NCBI GenBank assembly: GCA_003161255.1
Contig: PMOQ01000044.1
Span: 1-64,000 of the forward strand
Direction: 5' to 3'
DNA: 64,000 nucleotides
Source of the DNA: Acidimicrobiaceae bacterium
GTDB lineage: Bacteria > Actinomycetota > Acidimicrobiia > Acidimicrobiales > RAAP-2
Shown here piece after piece: positions 51,546 through 61,145 of the stretch (positions are counted from its first letter, which is position 1; each line of letters starts with the position of its first letter). The translations under genes were made by a program, and so were the position numbers. The notes below the pieces were generated by a model that had not been told where the DNA came from, searched no databases, and saw nothing but the letters and a program-made list of their open reading frames with translations.

Positions 51546-52400
51546 TCAGGACCGACCGAGCTCGACCGTCGCTCCCTCGCGAGCTGACGAGACCGCGAGG
51601 CCGTGCGGGGCCGCCAGTGCGGACGCCTTTGCCAGCATCTGGTCCAGCGCCTCGTCGTCGTGCGCCGGATCGTGATGGAACAGAACAAGCTCACGGACCC
51701 CACTGCGGACGGCCAGGTCCACCGCGAAGTCGACGGTCGAGTGACCCCAATGCGGCTTGTGGCTCATCTCGAATTCCGTGTATTGGGCGTCGTGTACGAG
51801 GAGGTCGGCATCACGGCACAGCTGGAGGACGGACTCATCGATCGCTCCGCCCGGGACCGGCTGTTGGTGATCGGGGAGGTACGCGAGGCTCTGGCCGTCG
51901 ACATCGATCCGGTACCCGAGGGTCGGCCCCGGGTGAGGGACCAGGCGCGCTTGAATCTTGGCGTCGCCGATCGCGAACTCGTCGCCGTCGCCGAGCTCTC
52001 GGAACCGCATGTCGGCGAGCAGGCTCTGCAGGGGGATGGGAAAGAACGGTGGCTGCACGAGGTCGCACAGCGCGTCGCCGATCGTGCCCGTCGACTGGCG
52101 CGGGCCGTAGACGTCCAACACGGAGTCCCGGTGGCGGAGGGGGCCGTAGAACGGGAGCCCGAAGATGTGGTCGAAGTGCAGATGGGTGAGGAGCGCCGTC
52201 GCTCGGACCGGTGGGCCACCGGCCGGATGGTCCGATGAGATGGCGACGCCGAGCTCGCGCAGGCCGGTGCCGAGATCGAGGACGATCAGCTCGCCCCCAT
52301 CGGTCCGCACGAGGACGCTCGCCGTGTTGCCGCCGTAGCGGCAGTAGCGCTCCCCCGAACATGGGCACGAGCCGCGAGCCCCGTAGAAGGTCACGTCCAC
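51546..52400 (-). CDS. MBL-fold hydrolase
   Basis: 284-residue metallo-beta-lactamase-fold hydrolase. It opens VDVTFYGARGSCPCSGERYC and GGNTASVLV, carries the metal motif LTHLHFDHIFG (HxHxDH), and later DLLVHDAQYTEFE and LVLFHHDPAHDD. This is the group of RNase Z/phosphodiesterase-like hydrolases common in bacteria, for which the substrate is often cyclic nucleotides or phosphodiesters. I use GTG 52400, which fits the family N-terminus; ATG 52454 is possible. It is divergent from the cupin gene. Confidence 0.83.
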   Translation of the reverse strand: MDVTFYGARGSCPCSGERYCRYGGNTASVLVRTDGGELIVLDLGTGLRELGVAISSDHPAGGPPVRATALLTHLHFDHIFGLPFYGPLRHRDSVLDVYGPRQSTGTIGDALCDLVQPPFFPIPLQSLLADMRFRELGDGDEFAIGDAKIQARLVPHPGPTLGYRIDVDGQSLAYLPDHQQPVPGGAIDESVLQLCRDADLLVHDAQYTEFEMSHKPHWGHSTVDFAVDLAVRSGVRELVLFHHDPAHDDEALDQMLAKASALAAPHGLAVSSAREGATVELGRS

Positions 52401-52490
52401 CCGAACACAGTATCGGGGTGGGCTCTCCGATGGCTGGAGAATCCCCTTGTCCATGTGCATGCACACGAGCTGAACTGGAAGAATCTGAGG

Positions 52491-52835
52491 GTGACAACGG
52501 AACACCGGCCCTGGGGCCACTTCGAGATCCTCTCCGATGCCGACTCCCACAAGGTGAAGCGGTTGACCGTCGACCCCGGACACCGACTCAGCTACCAGCG
52601 TCACGCCCACCGGTCGGAGCACTGGTTCGTCGTCGGCGGCCACGGCGTGGTCACGCTCGACGGCGTGGATCGAGCGGTCGATCCCGGGAGCGCCATCGAT
52701 GTGCCCCTCGGCACGGCGCATCGGATCGACAGCAAGGGTCCCGAGCCGCTCGTGCTCATCGAGGTCCAGCACGGGACCAGCTTCGGCGAGGACGACATCG
52801 AGCGCCTCGACGACGACTACGGCCGGACCGGCTGA
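52491..52835 (+). CDS. cupin, mannose-6-phosphate isomerase type II-like
   Basis: 114-residue single cupin. It has RPWGHFEILSDADSHKVKRL, GHRLSYQRHAHRSEHWFVV (metal His residues), and VPLGTAHRIDSKGPEPL. This is the C-terminal cupin of mannose-1-phosphate guanylyltransferase/phosphomannose isomerase standing alone. It isomerises sugar phosphates or binds a sugar nucleotide. GTG 52491 is preferred over ATG 52455 because GGAAG precedes it. Confidence 0.85.
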   Translation: MTTEHRPWGHFEILSDADSHKVKRLTVDPGHRLSYQRHAHRSEHWFVVGGHGVVTLDGVDRAVDPGSAIDVPLGTAHRIDSKGPEPLVLIEVQHGTSFGEDDIERLDDDYGRTG

Positions 52836-52875
52836 CCCCACGACGGCCGCGACAGCCCGTCGAGTTCGGAGAACC

Positions 52876-53208
52876 ATGAAGTTCAATCACATCGGCATCC
52901 CGACCACCGAGAGCTTCGACGGCGAGATCCCACTCCCCCACCTGAAGGTGACCGTCAACGACCACCTGGACAACCCGTTCGGGATCCAGTGGCAGCGCTA
53001 CTGGGCCGACGCGCCGTACCCGGAGATCGTGAAGACCGTGCCGCACGTCGCCTTCGAGGTGAACGACCTGGACGAGGCGTCGCGCGGACACCGGGTCATC
53101 CTCGAACCCAATAGTCCGAGCCCGGGGGTCATGGTGGCGTTCATAGAGATGCGGGGCGCCCCGGTCGAACTCCTCGAGATCGACCACGAGCGGAGACCGG
53201 ACCTCTAG
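52876..53208 (+). CDS. glyoxalase/VOC-like protein
   Basis: 110-residue protein of glyoxalase-like (VOC) appearance. It begins MKFNHIGIPTTESFDG and has PHVAFEVNDLDEASRGH near the middle and GVMVAFIEMRGAPVELLEID at the end, the two metal-side strands. His5 and the late Glu could be metal ligands. It lies 40 bp after the cupin and may be co-transcribed. Substrate unknown. Confidence 0.8.
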   Translation: MKFNHIGIPTTESFDGEIPLPHLKVTVNDHLDNPFGIQWQRYWADAPYPEIVKTVPHVAFEVNDLDEASRGHRVILEPNSPSPGVMVAFIEMRGAPVELLEIDHERRPDL

Positions 53209-53217
53209 CCGGTCCCA

Positions 53218-54765
53218 TCAGTTGACGGCGCGGTCCCGGCCCTCCCAATAGGGCTCACGAAGCTTGTACTTCTGGAGTTTTCCGGTCGCGGTGCGGGCGA
53301 GGACCTCGCGGATCTCGATGGTCTTGGGTGCCTTGAAGTGCGCGATCCGAGCCCGGCAGTGCTCGATGAGGTCCTGCTCGCTCGCCGCCGCTCCCGGACG
53401 CAGGACCACCAAGGCCAGCACCTTCTCCCCCCACTTCTCGTCCGGAACCCCGATGACCGCCACCTCCGCCACCGCCTCGTGCTGGTAGAGGACGTCTTCG
53501 ACCTCGATCGACGACACGTTCTCTCCGCCCGTGATGATCACGTCCTTCTTACGGTCCGAGATGACCGTGTAGGCGCCGTCCAGATAGCCGCCGTCGCCGG
53601 TGTGGAACCACCCGCCCTCGAGGGCCTTGGCCGTCTCGTCGGGCTGCTTCCAGTAGCCCTCGAACACGTGGTTCGACCGGGCCAGGACCTCCCCGTCCTC
53701 GTTCACGTCCATCCGGACACCGATCGCGGGCACGCCGGCCCGGCTGAGCCGTTGCGCCCGCTCCTCGGTCTCCAGTCCGTCCCATTCGGCCGGGGCGCGG
53801 TTGAGCGTGAGGAGCGGTGAGGTCTCGGTCAACCCGTAGATCTGGATGAACTCCCAACCGAGCTCGCGCTCGACCCGCTCAATGGTCTTGGACGGTGGCG
53901 GTGCGCCCGCCACGACCACCCGGACGTGGTGGCCGGGCAGCGCCCGACCCTCGGCCCGCCGGGTCTCGGATGCGGCGAGAATGCTGGCCACGACGGCCGG
54001 GGCGGCACAGAGGAGTGACACGACCTCGTCCTCGATGCGCTGCAGGATCACCTCGCCGTCGATCTTGCGCTGCACGACATGGCCACCTCCGGCGCCGGTG
54101 ACCGCGTAGGGCATGCCCCACCCGTTGGCATGGAACATCGGGAGCGTGTGGAGGAGCACGTCTCGGTCCGACACGCCGATGTGCCAGCCGAAGGCGACCG
54201 CGTTGAGCCAGCAGTTCCGGTGGGTGAGCTGTACCCCCTTGGGCCGAGCCGTGGTGCCCGAGGTGTAGTTGATGGAGCAGGTCGCGTCCTCGTCCGGCGA
54301 CCATCCGTCCGGGTCGGACCGTCGTCCGACCTCGGGGTCGAACAGGGTCGCGTCCTCCACCCCGTCGAGGCGGATCCGGCGCACCCCCCCGATCGCGGAC
54401 GTTCCCTCCTCGACCTCGGGGTCATAGAGAACGACGCTGGCACCGGAGTGCTCGACGATGTAGCCGATCTCGTCGGCCGTGAGACGAAAGTTGATCGGAA
54501 CCAGCACCCGGCCGAACCCGCTGACCCCGAAATACGACGCCAGGAAGCGGACCGAGTTGGGGCTCACGATCGCAACCCGGTCACCGGTCGCCAAGCCCAT
54601 CTCGTCGAGACCGACGGCCAGCGCGCGGGCCCGGTCGTGCAGCTCGCCATAGGTGATGCGACCGAGCGACCCGGTCGCGTCGGGCTCGTCGACGATCGCG
54701 GTGCGGTCGCCGTAGACGTGGGCGGCGCGTTCCAGGAAGTCTCCGATCGTGAGCGGGATCCGCAT
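53218..54765 (-). CDS. acyl-CoA synthetase (AMP-dependent ligase)
   Basis: 515-residue adenylate-forming enzyme. The AMP-binding loop is NYTSGTTARPKGVQLTH, then YGLTETSPLLTL, the GDGGYLDG hinge, and the C-terminal catalytic Lys in RTATGKLQKYKLRE. It activates a carboxylic acid to its CoA ester through an acyl-AMP. ATG 54765 has GGGAGGG upstream. It lies 23 bp after the Baeyer-Villiger monooxygenase and is likely in the same operon, so the acid may come from ring cleavage of that product. Confidence 0.92.
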   Translation of the reverse strand: MRIPLTIGDFLERAAHVYGDRTAIVDEPDATGSLGRITYGELHDRARALAVGLDEMGLATGDRVAIVSPNSVRFLASYFGVSGFGRVLVPINFRLTADEIGYIVEHSGASVVLYDPEVEEGTSAIGGVRRIRLDGVEDATLFDPEVGRRSDPDGWSPDEDATCSINYTSGTTARPKGVQLTHRNCWLNAVAFGWHIGVSDRDVLLHTLPMFHANGWGMPYAVTGAGGGHVVQRKIDGEVILQRIEDEVVSLLCAAPAVVASILAASETRRAEGRALPGHHVRVVVAGAPPPSKTIERVERELGWEFIQIYGLTETSPLLTLNRAPAEWDGLETEERAQRLSRAGVPAIGVRMDVNEDGEVLARSNHVFEGYWKQPDETAKALEGGWFHTGDGGYLDGAYTVISDRKKDVIITGGENVSSIEVEDVLYQHEAVAEVAVIGVPDEKWGEKVLALVVLRPGAAASEQDLIEHCRARIAHFKAPKTIEIREVLARTATGKLQKYKLREPYWEGRDRAVN

Positions 54766-54788
54766 CTGACCCTCCCCCTTGCAATCCG

Positions 54789-56402
54789 CTAGCTGAACGA
54801 GAACCCCTCGTAGCCACCGAGGGCCACGAGGTCGCAGTGCTGCCGGTAGGTCTGGACGCCCCCGATATAGGGCATGAACACACGCGGCTTGCCCTCGACG
54901 TTGGCCCCCACATACCAGGAGTTGGCCTTCGGGAACAGCGTGAAGTCGGCGAGCTGCGCCACCATCTCGACCCATCCGTCCTCGGCGGCGAGGTCGGCCG
55001 CCGCCTCTGTCTGGCCGTTCTCGCGCATCTTCTCCAGGCAGTCGACCACCCAGTCCACGTGCTGTTCGATGGAGACCACCATGTTGCTGAGCACCGACGG
55101 GCTTCCGGGGCCGGTGATGAGGAACATGTTCGGGAAGCCCGCGGCGACGAGGCCGAGGTACGCCCGGGGCCCGTTGCGCCACTTCTCCTTCAACTTCTGC
55201 CCGGCCACACCGGTGATGTCGATCTGCGTCAGCGCCCCTGTCATCGCGTCGAAGCCGGTCGCGAGCACCAGGGCGTCGATGTCGTACGTGTGGTCCGCAG
55301 TCACGATCGAGGTCGGCGTGATCCGCTGGATCGGGTTGGCCAGCAGGTCGACCAGGGTGACGTTGTCCCGGTTGTAGGTCTCGAAGTAGCCGATGTCCAC
55401 GCACAGGCGCTTGGTCCCGCACGGGTAGCCCTTGGGGCTCAGGATCTCGGCCGTCACCGGGTCTTTCACCGTCGCCCGGATCTTCTGGCGGATGAACTCG
55501 CTGACGGTGTCGTTGGCCGCCTGGTCGATGAGGATGTCGGCGAACGACCCGAGGAACCGGAGCCCCCCGTCGTCCCAGTGCTCCTGAAAGCGCTTCTCGC
55601 GCTCCTCCTCGGTGGCCTCGAGCGCGTTGCCCTCCACGGGCGAGGGCGGGAACCCGGCCTGGGACTGCCGGCACAGCTCGCGCCGCGCCGGGTAGTCGGC
55701 CTTCACCGCGGCGACGTAGTCCGGTTCGAGGGGTCGGTTCCATGCCGGGACCGCGAAGTTGGCGGTGCGCTGGAAGACAACCAGGCGGTCGGCCTGGCTG
55801 GCGATGTGGGGGATGGACTGGATGGCCGAGGAGCCCGTGCCGATCATCCCGACCCGCTGGCCCGAGAAGTCGACGGGCTCGTGTGGCCACCGACCGGTGT
55901 GGTAGGTCGGGCCGGCGAAGCTGTCGACGCCCTCGATCTCGGGCAGCTTGGTCGCCGAGAGGCACCCCGTCGCCATGACGCAGAAGCTGGCTGTCACCGA
56001 CTCGCCGGCCCCGGTGACGAGGGCCCAACGATGCAGGCTCTCGTCGAAGGTGGCCGACGCGATCCGCGTCTCGAACTGGATGTCGCGACGGAGGTCGAAT
56101 CGGTCGGCGACAAAGTTGAGGTACCCGAGGATCTCGGGCTGGGAGGCGTAGCGCTCGGACCAGGTCCACTCCTGCTCGAGCTCGGGAGAGAAGGAATAGG
56201 AGTAGTCGACGCTCTCGACATCGCAGCGGGCGCCCGGGTAGCGGTTCCAGTACCAGGTCCCGCCGACCCCGTCGCCAGCCTCGAAGACCCGCACCCGGTA
56301 GCCGAGACCTCGGAGGCGGTACAGCATGTAGAGCCCGGCGAACCCCGCCCCCACCACTGCGGCGTCGTAGGTCGGGACGTCAGTCGCCCGTTGGTCGCTC
56401 AT
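54789..56402 (-). CDS. type I Baeyer-Villiger flavin monooxygenase
   Basis: 537-residue NADPH-dependent FAD monooxygenase. The first Rossmann motif is VVGAGFAGLYMLYRL, then GVGGTWYWNRYPGARCDVES. The Baeyer-Villiger fingerprint is FAGPTYHTGRWPHE (FxGxxxHTxxWP), followed by the NADPH Rossmann motif VGMIGTGSSAIQ. It inserts oxygen next to a ketone, making esters or lactones from cyclic or long-chain ketones. ATG 56402 has AGGGGAA upstream. The next gene is an acyl-CoA ligase. Confidence 0.93.
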   Translation of the reverse strand: MSDQRATDVPTYDAAVVGAGFAGLYMLYRLRGLGYRVRVFEAGDGVGGTWYWNRYPGARCDVESVDYSYSFSPELEQEWTWSERYASQPEILGYLNFVADRFDLRRDIQFETRIASATFDESLHRWALVTGAGESVTASFCVMATGCLSATKLPEIEGVDSFAGPTYHTGRWPHEPVDFSGQRVGMIGTGSSAIQSIPHIASQADRLVVFQRTANFAVPAWNRPLEPDYVAAVKADYPARRELCRQSQAGFPPSPVEGNALEATEEEREKRFQEHWDDGGLRFLGSFADILIDQAANDTVSEFIRQKIRATVKDPVTAEILSPKGYPCGTKRLCVDIGYFETYNRDNVTLVDLLANPIQRITPTSIVTADHTYDIDALVLATGFDAMTGALTQIDITGVAGQKLKEKWRNGPRAYLGLVAAGFPNMFLITGPGSPSVLSNMVVSIEQHVDWVVDCLEKMRENGQTEAAADLAAEDGWVEMVAQLADFTLFPKANSWYVGANVEGKPRVFMPYIGGVQTYRQHCDLVALGGYEGFSFS

Positions 56403-56610
56403 TGTCGTTCCCCTGCCCAAGCCGGCTGTTTCACTTACACAAACCTATTGCCGCGACGCGCACTTAGCGAAGGGGTTTCCGCCGACCGCGACGTGGGCGT
56501 TCGGGCCAGCACCGGGTCGTGGTTTCCGAGAGCGACGAGAGATCACCTTCGTCGGACGATCCGGGCCGTGCCTCCATAGCGGGTCCGTCGACCCGTATCG
56601 AGGTCGCCGG

Positions 56611-57891
56611 TCAGGCGGCGGGGGTGAAGTCCAGATGAAGGCGCTGGAGACCGCGCAAGATGTACGTGGGCACGTAGTCGTAGCGCCGAGCACCGGCCGG
56701 ACCGTGTGACGTCTCCGAGATCTTGATGTCGACCAAGCGCCGGAGAAGATGCTCGATGCTGATGCAGGCCTCGGCGCGGGCGAGCGACCCGCCGGGGCAG
56801 GCGTGCGGCCCCCGTCCGAAGGCGAGATGTTCGCGGGCGTTGGGCCGGTCGATCTGGAACTCACCCGGATTGTCAAAGTGCCCTGGGTCGCGCCCGGCCG
56901 CGCCATTGAGAACCATCAGAATCGTCCCTGCAGGAACGTCGACACCGCCCACTGTCGCCGCTGTGCGCGACAGGCGAAAGTCGCCCTTGACCGGGCTCTC
57001 GATCCGCAGGCATTCCTCGACGAAGTTCGCAATCCTCTCGGGCTCCCTTCGGAGCCGGTCTTGGATGTCGGGACGCTCACCGAGCGTCAGCAGGGCGGTC
57101 CCGAGAAGCCGAACGGTGGTCTCCTGTCCGGCTGAGAACACATTGGCGGCGACGCGGACAACGTCTATGACCTCGGGTGTGGAGCCATCTGGGAAGGTGG
57201 CCGTGGCCAAGCCGGTGAGGACATCGTTGCGCGGCTCGCGCCTGCGATCCTCGACATAGGCGGATAGCCGGTCGTAGAGGAACTCCAACGGGCTGTGCCC
57301 GAGCGTGCCCGACCCGGTGCTGCCGAGACCCTGATCGCGCCGCTGGCCGCCCTGGAGCTCCTCGCGAAAGGTCTCATGGTCTGATTCGGGGATGCCCAGG
57401 AGGTCGGCGATCACGTACAGGGTGAACGGACCCGCGAAGTCCCCGATGAACTCGCACTCGCCTCTCCCGACGAATTCGTCGATCTGGTGGTCGGCCCATC
57501 GGTGCATGAACTCCTCGTTCTCGCGGAGTCGTTTGGGCGTAATCAGCCGCATCAGCAGGCCGCGATGTGCCCTGTGTTTGGGTGGGTCGAACGTGGTGAT
57601 CTGGTCGCTGAACGGCAGTTTGTCTCGGTACTGCTCGATGAGATCGCTCACGTCGTCGCCCTCGAGTGGGACGGGAAAACCGGGGAAGGGCCCGGTGACG
57701 GAGTTACACGACGAGAAGGTTGCCGTGTCGGTGTAGACCGAGACCGCCTCGTCGTAGCCGGTCACCATGACGACGCCGTGATTCGGCTCCCGATGCACCG
57801 GGCACTGCTCACGAAGGTGGTCGAAGTAGGGGTAAGGATCGCCGATGAGCTCGTTGCCCTTGAAGAAATCGATGCCTTCGAACTCGCCCAT
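56611..57891 (-). CDS. cytochrome P450
   Basis: 426-residue bacterial P450. The I-helix is AGQETT (254-259), the K-helix ExxR is Glu293-Arg296, and the haem loop is FGRGPHACPGG with Cys365. The DPPKHRAHR and HLAFGRGPHACPGG motifs are typical of actinobacterial families acting on terpenes, steroids or fatty acids. It needs an external ferredoxin, which is not encoded here. ATG 57891 is preceded by GGAGGAG. It is divergent from the SDR at 58143, with a 250-bp shared control region. Confidence 0.93.
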   Translation of the reverse strand: MGEFEGIDFFKGNELIGDPYPYFDHLREQCPVHREPNHGVVMVTGYDEAVSVYTDTATFSSCNSVTGPFPGFPVPLEGDDVSDLIEQYRDKLPFSDQITTFDPPKHRAHRGLLMRLITPKRLRENEEFMHRWADHQIDEFVGRGECEFIGDFAGPFTLYVIADLLGIPESDHETFREELQGGQRRDQGLGSTGSGTLGHSPLEFLYDRLSAYVEDRRREPRNDVLTGLATATFPDGSTPEVIDVVRVAANVFSAGQETTVRLLGTALLTLGERPDIQDRLRREPERIANFVEECLRIESPVKGDFRLSRTAATVGGVDVPAGTILMVLNGAAGRDPGHFDNPGEFQIDRPNAREHLAFGRGPHACPGGSLARAEACISIEHLLRRLVDIKISETSHGPAGARRYDYVPTYILRGLQRLHLDFTPAA

Positions 57892-58142
57892 CGGGCTCTC
57901 CTCCTCGTCGCGATCCGCGGGCGTCAAGGCCGAGAATTGCGTTCTTCAAAATAGAGAATATGAGGGCTGTCAGGTCATGTCCAAGACCGGACACAGGGCC
58001 CCTCGAATTGGCAACCCGGGGGCGTCAGGGGGGGTTGCATACGCCCACGTGGCACCACGTCGAAGGGGTCGGCCCGTGCAACCCGCCGGGGAGAGAGCCA
58101 CTATCGAAACCTGTCTAACATGACCCTTTACACAGGGGGAGA

Positions 58143-58901
58143 ATGTCATTGCGGACCGTCGTCGTTGGCGCTTCGAGCGGGCTAGGGCGCTGTATTGGGA
58201 TTGGCCTCGCCAAGCGCGGTTCTCAGACTGCGCTGTTGGCCAGGCGAATCGAGAGGCTGCGAGACGCAGCAAAAGAAGCCGGTGCCGGAACGATCGCACT
58301 GGCGTGCGACGTCACAAGCACCGAGTCCTGTCAGTCGGCCATCGCGGAGGCGGCCTCGCAACTCGGCGGCATCGATGCCCTGGTGTACACGCCGGCCATC
58401 GGCCCGTTGAAGGCGCTCGTCGACACCGACGCCGAGACGTGGCGAAGGGTATTCGACACGAACGTGATCGGTGCCGCTCTGGTGACGACCGCGGCCATCC
58501 CTCATCTGACCGCGACCAACGGAGTCGCCGTCTACCTATCTTCGGTGAGCGCTTCGCTCACCCCCCCTTGGCCGGGGCTCGGCGCCTACGCAGTCAGTAA
58601 GGCCGCACTGGACAAGCTGGTGGAGGCGTGGCGCGCCGAACATCCAACCATCGCGTTCACTCGGGTCGTCGTCGGGGACTGTGCAGGAGGTGAGGGCGAC
58701 GGCATGACCGGCTTCGCGGCCGGATGGGACCCGGAGCTGGCTGGGCACTTCTATGCACAGTGGATGGCCCGGAAATATCTGGCCGACAGCCTGATCGAGG
58801 TCGAGGAGTTGGTGACGGTTGTCGACGCGGTGGTGCGACACGGGTCGAGCGTCAGCATTCCATCGGTCATCGTCGCGCCCCGCACCGTCCCGTCTTCGTG
58901 A
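58143..58901 (+). CDS. short-chain dehydrogenase/reductase
   Basis: 252-residue classical SDR. The cofactor motif is VGASSGLGRCIGIGLA, DVTSTESC follows, NVIGAALVTTAAI marks strand 4, and the catalytic Tyr/Lys are in GLGAYAVSKAALDKLVE. It oxidises an alcohol or reduces a ketone with NAD(P). It is divergent from the P450 and leads into the thioesterase/DUF427 genes, so it may be the alcohol-to-ketone step before the Baeyer-Villiger enzyme. Confidence 0.88.
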   Translation: MSLRTVVVGASSGLGRCIGIGLAKRGSQTALLARRIERLRDAAKEAGAGTIALACDVTSTESCQSAIAEAASQLGGIDALVYTPAIGPLKALVDTDAETWRRVFDTNVIGAALVTTAAIPHLTATNGVAVYLSSVSASLTPPWPGLGAYAVSKAALDKLVEAWRAEHPTIAFTRVVVGDCAGGEGDGMTGFAAGWDPELAGHFYAQWMARKYLADSLIEVEELVTVVDAVVRHGSSVSIPSVIVAPRTVPSS

Positions 58902-58955
58902 GCGTGTACAGCACACCTCGGCCAGCATGAGAGTTGGCGGTCTTCCGTCGAGGCC

Positions 58956-60242
58956 ATGAGGATCGAGAGTTACCCCTACCGAGGGCGGGCCCGGTGGGGC
59001 GAGGCCCTGCTGGCGGAGTCCGATCGGTGTCTGTTGGTGGATCGAGACGACGATCAATCGGTGCTGTGCTTTCCTCGGGATGACATCGACTTCACCCTTC
59101 TGGGCGAGGAATCACCGCCCCGATCGTGCCCCGAGGGAGAGGCGACCTTCTGGAGCACCGACGTTCCCCGAGGAGCCACCGACGCGTCGTACTCGGACAC
59201 CTGGCACTCGCAGGAAACGACCGATGGGGACGGACGCAACATCCTGAGGGCCTTCAAGGATCCGTCGGTCGATCTCCGTCAGTTGGTCGGATACGGCGCA
59301 TTCGATCCGGAGCGTGTGCGCGTCGAGGTCGTCGACGGTGCGGAGGGGGACCACCGAGGCACCACAATCAAGCGCTTCCCCACGTGGGGCGACGCCAAGC
59401 ACCTGATCGATGTGCTGGACGTGCGGAACGACGGCGACAGCAGCTTCACGAGCACCACCCGCAGTGCCCCGCGACGACCCGTTGTCGAGGGGAGTCAGAT
59501 GCTCGGACAGGCGATCGTCGCCGCCGGGCGCCACGCCCCGGATCGCCGTGTCGTTTCCACCCACATGGTCTTCCTGCGGCCCGCCGACAGTCGCCGCCCA
59601 CTCCGGTTCGAGCTCGCCGAGTTGAGTGCGGGACGGTCGTTCTCAACCCTTACCGTGCAGGTCCTTCAGGACGGTCGGTGGTGCGCAACCGGCACGCTGC
59701 TTCTCGGCGTCGTTGCCCCCGAGGTCATTCGTCACGCCGCGGAGCCACCGGGCGTGCCCGGCCCCTACGACAGCCCTCCCTACGACATGGGGGTGACCGG
59801 GCGCGAGGTCCGGATCGTCGAGGGTGCCTACACCAACGATTCGGGGGCCCCGGTCGGGCCACCCACCCTGGACGCCTGGGTGCGCTTCCGAGAAGTCCCG
59901 GACGACCCGGCGCTCCACGCGGGCCTGCTTGCGCAGTTCACCGGCCACATGTCGATCGCGGCCGCGCTCCGACCCCACCATGGGATCGGCCAGGATCAGG
60001 CGCACCGAACCCTCTCCACGGGGATCAACGCGATCAGCCTGTCGCTGCACCAAGAGGTGCACGCCGATCACTGGATGCTGTACCACCATCTGTCGACGTT
60101 CGCCGGGGACGGGATGACCCACTCGGAATGCCGGGTCCACGACGAAGGCGGCGAGCTCGTCGCTTCCTTTGCGGTGGACGCTATGGTGCGTCCCTTCCCG
60201 GAGAGCACCACGGGCAAGCCAGACGATCGAACCGCGCTATGA
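58956..60242 (+). CDS. DUF427-acyl-CoA thioesterase II fusion
   Basis: 428-residue two-domain protein. The first 100 residues form a DUF427 domain (RCLLVDRDDDQSVLCFPRDD, EATFWSTDVPRG). Residues about 165-415 form a TesB-type double hotdog thioesterase: VEGSQMLGQAIVAAG and HMVFLRPADSRRPL in the first half, LDAWVRFREVPDDPALHAGL and HADHWMLYHHLSTFAGDG in the second. It would cleave an acyl-CoA. The next gene overlaps its stop (ATGA) and encodes two more DUF427 domains. The fused arrangement suggests DUF427 acts on the same substrate. Confidence 0.82.
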   Translation: MRIESYPYRGRARWGEALLAESDRCLLVDRDDDQSVLCFPRDDIDFTLLGEESPPRSCPEGEATFWSTDVPRGATDASYSDTWHSQETTDGDGRNILRAFKDPSVDLRQLVGYGAFDPERVRVEVVDGAEGDHRGTTIKRFPTWGDAKHLIDVLDVRNDGDSSFTSTTRSAPRRPVVEGSQMLGQAIVAAGRHAPDRRVVSTHMVFLRPADSRRPLRFELAELSAGRSFSTLTVQVLQDGRWCATGTLLLGVVAPEVIRHAAEPPGVPGPYDSPPYDMGVTGREVRIVEGAYTNDSGAPVGPPTLDAWVRFREVPDDPALHAGLLAQFTGHMSIAAALRPHHGIGQDQAHRTLSTGINAISLSLHQEVHADHWMLYHHLSTFAGDGMTHSECRVHDEGGELVASFAVDAMVRPFPESTTGKPDDRTAL

Positions 60243-60919
60243 GCCTCACCACCGGCAAGGGACCCTTGAGTGCCCGCCCGGCGGGTCGTTTCACGGCCCC
60301 GATGCCGGATCACGTCGCCTACATCGAGCCGTTCCGCCGACGGGTGAGGGCGACCAAGGACGGGCACACCGTCATCGACAGCGAGCGGGTCCTCCTCGTG
60401 CACCGCCAAGGCCGGCCGCCGACCTACGCATTCCCCGGAGGCGACGTCGAAGGACCCCCGACCGAGCCCGAGCCCGACGCACCCGGATATGTGACGGTGC
60501 CGTGGGACGCCCTCGACTCATGGTTCGAGGAGGACGAGGAGGTGTTTGGGCACCCGCGCAACCCCTACCACCGGGTCGACAGCCTCCACTCGCGACGCCA
60601 GCTCCGCGTCGAGGCCGGCGGTAGCACGCTGGTCGACACCGACGAGACGATGGCGGTGTACGAGACGGCGCTCGACCCGAGGCTCTATGTCGATCCTCGA
60701 TTTGTGCAGATGGACCTGCTCACCATGAGCGCGTCGCACACCTACTGCCCTTACAAGGGAACTGCGAGCTACTGGACGGCTCACCTCGGTGACGAGGCAC
60801 TCGAAGACATCGCGTGGAGCTACGAGGACCCGCTTCCCGAATTTGCGCCGTTGCGCCACTTCCTGAGTTTCGATGAGACCCGGGTGGTGGTGCGCCACAA
60901 CCTGCCCGCCGCCGATTGA
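60239..60919 (+). CDS. double DUF427 protein
   Basis: 226-residue protein with two DUF427 units: the first around 25-100 (RVRATKDGHTVIDSERVLLV, PTYAFPGGDVEG), the second around 120-220 (LRVEAGGSTLVDTDETMAVY, TYCPYKGTASYWTAHLGDEA, LEDIAWSYEDP). The TYCPYKG motif is the family hallmark and is complete only in the second unit. DUF427 proteins are widespread in actinobacteria and lack a proven function. Its ATG overlaps the stop of the fused thioesterase gene. Confidence 0.87.
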   Translation: MSLTTGKGPLSARPAGRFTAPMPDHVAYIEPFRRRVRATKDGHTVIDSERVLLVHRQGRPPTYAFPGGDVEGPPTEPEPDAPGYVTVPWDALDSWFEEDEEVFGHPRNPYHRVDSLHSRRQLRVEAGGSTLVDTDETMAVYETALDPRLYVDPRFVQMDLLTMSASHTYCPYKGTASYWTAHLGDEALEDIAWSYEDPLPEFAPLRHFLSFDETRVVVRHNLPAAD

Positions 60920-61145
60920 GCTCGTAGGCGCCGCGTAGCCAGAGGGTGGGATGACCCCGGGCGGCAAGGACGCGCCGACCGTCGACGTCCCGGGAATGTC
61001 GGTGCCGCACTACGCCTCGGACGGGGTGGCTACGAAGCACGTCTTCACCGCCTTCATGATCCAGACGCAGGTCTTTTTCGGTGTCGTCGAAGCAGGGAGC
61101 TCACGGGGGGACCCGGATCCGACAGGGGCGCCTTGCCGACGATGT

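Noticed and set aside
56428-56444. GTTT-N9-AAAC inverted repeat upstream of the Baeyer-Villiger gene
   Set aside because: Only 4-bp arms; too short to separate from chance.
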